DNA of 7,511 nt, from assembly GCA_030019105.1 (NCBI GenBank), contig JASEGY010000163.1:1-7511 (forward strand), given 5' to 3'. Below are positions 5,828 to 7,511 of this stretch, one piece after another (position 1 is the first letter of the stretch; every line of letters starts with the position of its first letter). The stretch comes from a bacterium (GTDB taxonomy: Bacteria; UBA9089; JASEGY01). The notes beneath the pieces were generated by a model, which made no database searches, was not told where the DNA came from, and worked only from the letters and a program-made list of their open reading frames with translations. A program made the translations under genes and the position numbers.

Positions 5828-6207
5828 AATTTCAATCCCCCTTCCCTTGCCGCGTCAGCTAATGCCTTCACCCGGCCATGATACAAATTTCCTCCTCGAT
5901 CAAAGACAACCATATCTATCCCGGCCGCTATCGCAGCTTCGGCAATTGCTCTGCCTACCTGTTTAGCCGACTCTATTCGACTTGAGGGGCTTGAGGGACT
6001 TGAGGGGCTTGAGGGGCTTGAGGTATCCTTCCCTTTTCCGACGCTTGCCGCTGAAACCAAAGTCCTTCCCTCTTCATCATCTATCAATTGGGCGTAAATA
6101 TGTTTCAAGCTCCTATAAACACTAAGTCTCGGCCTATCAGTTGTTCCGGAGATCTTACCCCGAATTCTCTTTTTTCTTTTAATTTTTAGTCTACCCTTAT
6201 TAATCAT
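5824..6207 (-). CDS. rplR: 50S ribosomal protein L18 with a Ser-Ser-Pro repeat tract
   Basis: L18 binds 5S rRNA and helps dock it, with L5, into the central protuberance of the 50S subunit. The 127 residues slightly exceed the usual 117-120. The basic N-terminus (1-20), [22 protein letters not shown] (23-44) and the C-terminal [28 protein letters not shown] (in two parts, about 100-111 and 112-127) are canonical. Between them, at residues 63-76, is SSP repeated four times plus SS. It replaces the variable loop that in Bacillus reads roughly TLDKDLNVESTGD. The tract is coded by a 9-bp tandem repeat, in frame. The ATG lies two bases after the rplF stop, and the TGA overlaps the rpsE start. Confidence 0.96.
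   Translation of the reverse strand: MINKGRLKIKRKKRIRGKISGTTDRPRLSVYRSLKHIYAQLIDDEEGRTLVSAASVGKGKDTSSPSSPSSPSSPSSRIESAKQVGRAIAEAAIAAGIDMVVFDRGGNLYHGRVKALADAAREGGLKF
5837..5843 (-). promoter_or_regulatory. Shine-Dalgarno site of rpsE (TTG start)
   Basis: AAGGGGG lies nine bases before the TTG at 5827, inside the end of rplR. It is the main support for that non-ATG start. Confidence 0.7.
5981..6025. repeat. 9-bp tandem repeat inside rplR
   Basis: Five copies of CTTGAGGGG stand in a row, with variants ending GGA (second copy) and GTA (last copy). On the coding strand each reads as Ser-Ser-Pro. The unit is a multiple of three, unlike the 7-bp repeats of the spacers, so gain or loss of a copy keeps the frame. 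Confidence 0.95.
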
Positions 6208-6209
6208 AG

Positions 6210-6749
6210 CTACTTCGCTCCTGTTTTGCCCGCCTTACGCCGTATATATTCTCCCGCATATCTAATCCCTTTACCCTTGTAAGGCTCAGGCCCTCTGACC
6301 GCCCTGATCTCGGCTGCAGCTTCTCCGACTAACTGTTTGTCAATACCCAAAACCTTTATCCTGGTAGGAGACAATAGCTCCAGTTCTACCCCTTCAGGGG
6401 TTTCAAAATTTACAGGGTGCGAAAACCCTATCTGAAGTGTTAACCGTTTTCCTTGAAGTTGAGCCCGATATCCAACACCACTAATCTCCAATATCTTCTC
6501 GAACCCCGCAGTTACGCCCTGCACCATATTGTTAAGCAGCGCCCGCGACAATCCATGCATGGCCTTATTTGTTCCACTATCATTAGGACGTTCCACCACA
6601 AGATTGTTATCCACTACCTGACAGGTAATAGGATACGGAATATCTTGACTCAGTGTCCCCTTTGGCCCTCCAACCGTAACCTTTCTTCCCTCTATATTTA
6701 TCTTTACCCCACCCGAAATTGGAATGGGCATCTGACCTATTCTTGACAT
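6210..6749 (-). CDS. rplF: 50S ribosomal protein L6
   Basis: L6 lies near the base of the L7/L12 stalk and the sarcin-ricin loop, where the elongation factors bind. The 179 residues have the duplicated RNA-binding fold. [11 protein letters not shown] opens the protein, [15 protein letters not shown] (65-79) closes the first domain, [14 protein letters not shown] (90-103) opens the second, and the signature [11 protein letters not shown] is at 154-164. AGAGG five or six bases before the ATG is a good ribosome-binding site. The gene follows a 288-base spacer of repeats after rpsH, where the usual spacing in this operon is a few tens of bases or less. Confidence 0.98.
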   Translation of the reverse strand: MSRIGQMPIPISGGVKINIEGRKVTVGGPKGTLSQDIPYPITCQVVDNNLVVERPNDSGTNKAMHGLSRALLNNMVQGVTAGFEKILEISGVGYRAQLQGKRLTLQIGFSHPVNFETPEGVELELLSPTRIKVLGIDKQLVGEAAAEIRAVRGPEPYKGKGIRYAGEYIRRKAGKTGAK

Positions 6750-6772
6750 ATTAACCTCTTTGTAAGTTTCGT

Positions 6773-6882
6773 GTTTCGAGTTCGGGGCACCCGCTTGCGG
6801 GTCGTCGAGTTAAGAGAGCAGGAAGTGAGGATGAGGGATGAGTTTTCTCACTTATCTCTCACCTCAAAACTTAACTCGAAAC
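6773..6882. repeat. Nested inverted repeat in the rpsH-rplF spacer
   Basis: GTTTCGAGTT (6773-6782) is the exact reverse complement of AACTCGAAAC (6873-6882). TCGAGTTAAG (6805-6814) is the exact reverse complement of CTTAACTCGA (6870-6879), an alternative pairing of the same right arm. AAGTGAG (6823-6829) pairs with CTCACTT (6847-6853). Within the left side ACCCGCTTGCGGGT (6789-6802) is a perfect 6-bp stem with a 2-base turn. It is preceded by a GCACCCGCTT string that resembles GCACCGCTT in the two heptamer foldbacks. The right arm ends two bases (TA) before the foldback element. Confidence 0.8.
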
Positions 6883-6884
6883 TA

Positions 6885-7034
6885 TAGTAGTTAAGAAAAA
6901 GATTTTGGGGTTGGATATCAATTGGAGTTTAGGCTTTAGCCTTTCATAACTAATGAAATCCTAAAGGATTAACTCCAAAAGTTAAATAGCCTGTCTTGAA
7001 TTCGCTTACCCCAAAAATATTATCTTAAGAACTA
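6885..7034 (+). mobile_element. 150-bp MITE-like foldback element, copy 2
   Basis: This copy has the same length and the same TAG...CTA termini as the copy at 3097-3246, with TA on both sides (6883-6884, 7035-7036). The two ends are inverted repeats of 26 bp, matching at 20 positions by hand count, including TTAAGA and TTTTGGGG. The 55-base palindromic core at 6922-6976 is identical to copy 1. The element begins three bases after the rpsH stop and would be transcribed as a long RNA foldback between rpsH and rplF. It has no coding capacity. Confidence 0.85.
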
Positions 7035-7037
7035 TAA

Positions 7038-7436
7038 TTACCAGACATAGCAAAGGAATTCTCCACCAATCCCTTCACGCTTACAATCCCTATCGGTTTT
7101 AAGCCCACGAGAGGTGGAAAAGATAGCCGTTCCCAAGCCTCCACAGACGGTTGGGATTTCATCGGTCCTGACATAGCGACGCAGTCCTGGCCGGCTAACT
7201 CGCTTAAGAACGCTCAAGATATGCTCCCTATTAGGCCCATACCTCAAGTAGACTCTCAATATCCCCTGTTTTCTGTCTTCAATAAGTTTATAACCTTTGA
7301 TAAATTTTCGCTGTTTAAGTATTCGGGCAATATCCACCTTTAATCGCGAAGCAGGTATGTCAACCTTCTCGTGTCGAACGTGGTTGGCATTCCGAATCCT
7401 GGTTAACATATCAGCAATAGGATCAGTCATACTCAT
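7038..7436 (-). CDS. rpsH: 30S ribosomal protein S8
   Basis: S8 binds helix 21 of 16S rRNA and is a central organiser of the 30S platform. In E. coli it also represses the spc operon by binding its mRNA. The 132 residues fit the family: [14 protein letters not shown] at the start, [16 protein letters not shown] (26-41), and the C-terminal [20 protein letters not shown] (107-126) ending in YVW. I take the ATG at 7436. The ATG two codons later (7430) is possible but lies even further from the strong GAGGAGG site. No S8-target-like mRNA structure can be judged, because the upstream gene is outside the window. Confidence 0.97.
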   Translation of the reverse strand: MSMTDPIADMLTRIRNANHVRHEKVDIPASRLKVDIARILKQRKFIKGYKLIEDRKQGILRVYLRYGPNREHILSVLKRVSRPGLRRYVRTDEIPTVCGGLGTAIFSTSRGLKTDRDCKREGIGGEFLCYVW

Positions 7437-7448
7437 TGAACTCTTATT

Positions 7449-7455
7449 CCTCCTC
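7449..7455 (-). promoter_or_regulatory. Shine-Dalgarno site of rpsH
   Basis: GAGGAGG is twelve bases before the ATG at 7436. It is the strongest anti-SD match in the window, though its spacing is on the long side. Confidence 0.65.
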
Positions 7456-7511
7456 TGGTATACTCAACGCGGGCATAATCTGCGATTTTGTACCTTCTCA
7501 ATAACTTGGGG
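7456..7511 (-). other. Window edge upstream of rpsH, content not identified
   Basis: rpsN (S14) normally ends here. None of the three minus-strand frames shows the S14 C-terminus KASW. One frame stays open to a TGA that overlaps the rpsH ATG (25 residues, PKLLRRYKIADY at its start), but I do not recognise it. It may be the end of an unfamiliar gene or simply spacer. Confidence 0.2.

Noticed and set aside
6789..6802. Rho-independent terminator between rpsH and rplF
   Set aside because: The ACCCGC stem with a TT turn is compact, but no T-run follows on either strand, and termination here would cut off an essential operon.
6885..7034. A promoter within the foldback element on the minus strand
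   Set aside because: GATAAT near the rpsH end resembles a -10 box, but I found no matching -35 at proper spacing, and the AT-rich terminal repeat makes such matches likely by chance.

Overview
The window holds thirteen genes of a bacterial ribosomal-protein operon (the spc operon running into the start of the alpha operon), all on the minus strand. Transcription runs from right to left: rpsH, rplF, rplR, rpsE, rpmD, rplO, secY, adk, map, infA, rpmJ, rpsM, rpsK. I see no credible gene on the plus strand. The order secY-adk-map-infA-rpmJ-rpsM-rpsK is the one found in Firmicutes and many deep-branching phyla. It differs from the E. coli order, where adk, map and infA lie elsewhere. The proteins alone do not let me name a phylum. 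Intergenic spacers this rich in simple repeats suggest an uncultivated environmental bacterium, but that is a weak inference.

Some junctions are extremely tight. There are four-base stop/start overlaps at rplR/rpsE, rpsE/rpmD, rplO/secY and adk/map, and gaps of 2-3 bases at rplF/rplR and rpsM/rpsK. The other junctions are opened by repeat DNA: rpsH-rplF (288 bases), secY-adk (263), rpmJ-rpsM (153), rpmD-rplO (109), infA-rpmJ (86), map-infA (46), and the stretch after rpsK. rpmJ (L36, 37 codons, 1103-1216) is a small gene that a length-filtered gene search would miss.

Two kinds of repeat fill the spacers. The first is a 150-bp foldback element resembling a MITE. It has two full copies (3097-3246 and 6885-7034) and one copy cut by the left edge (1-63). 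The full copies have imperfect 26-bp terminal inverted repeats and are flanked by TA, and one sits in phase inside a tandem array as if inserted at a TA. The second kind is arrays of 7-bp units whose sequence differs at each locus (CTACTAC/TAGTAAG, ATTTYGG/CAATCCR, CAATTAA). They are usually arranged as inverted arms around a short spacer, and three such hairpins share a GCACC(C)GCTT motif. A 9-bp tandem repeat lies inside rplR and adds a Ser-Ser-Pro tract to L18, and the end of map is encoded by one of the 7-bp repeat tracts.

The genes build the two ribosomal subunits (S5, S8, S11, S13; L6, L15, L18, L30, L36), start translation (IF1), export proteins (SecY), trim the initiator methionine (Map) and balance adenine nucleotides (Adk). 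I found no convincing promoter or rho-independent terminator, which fits the interior of a long operon.
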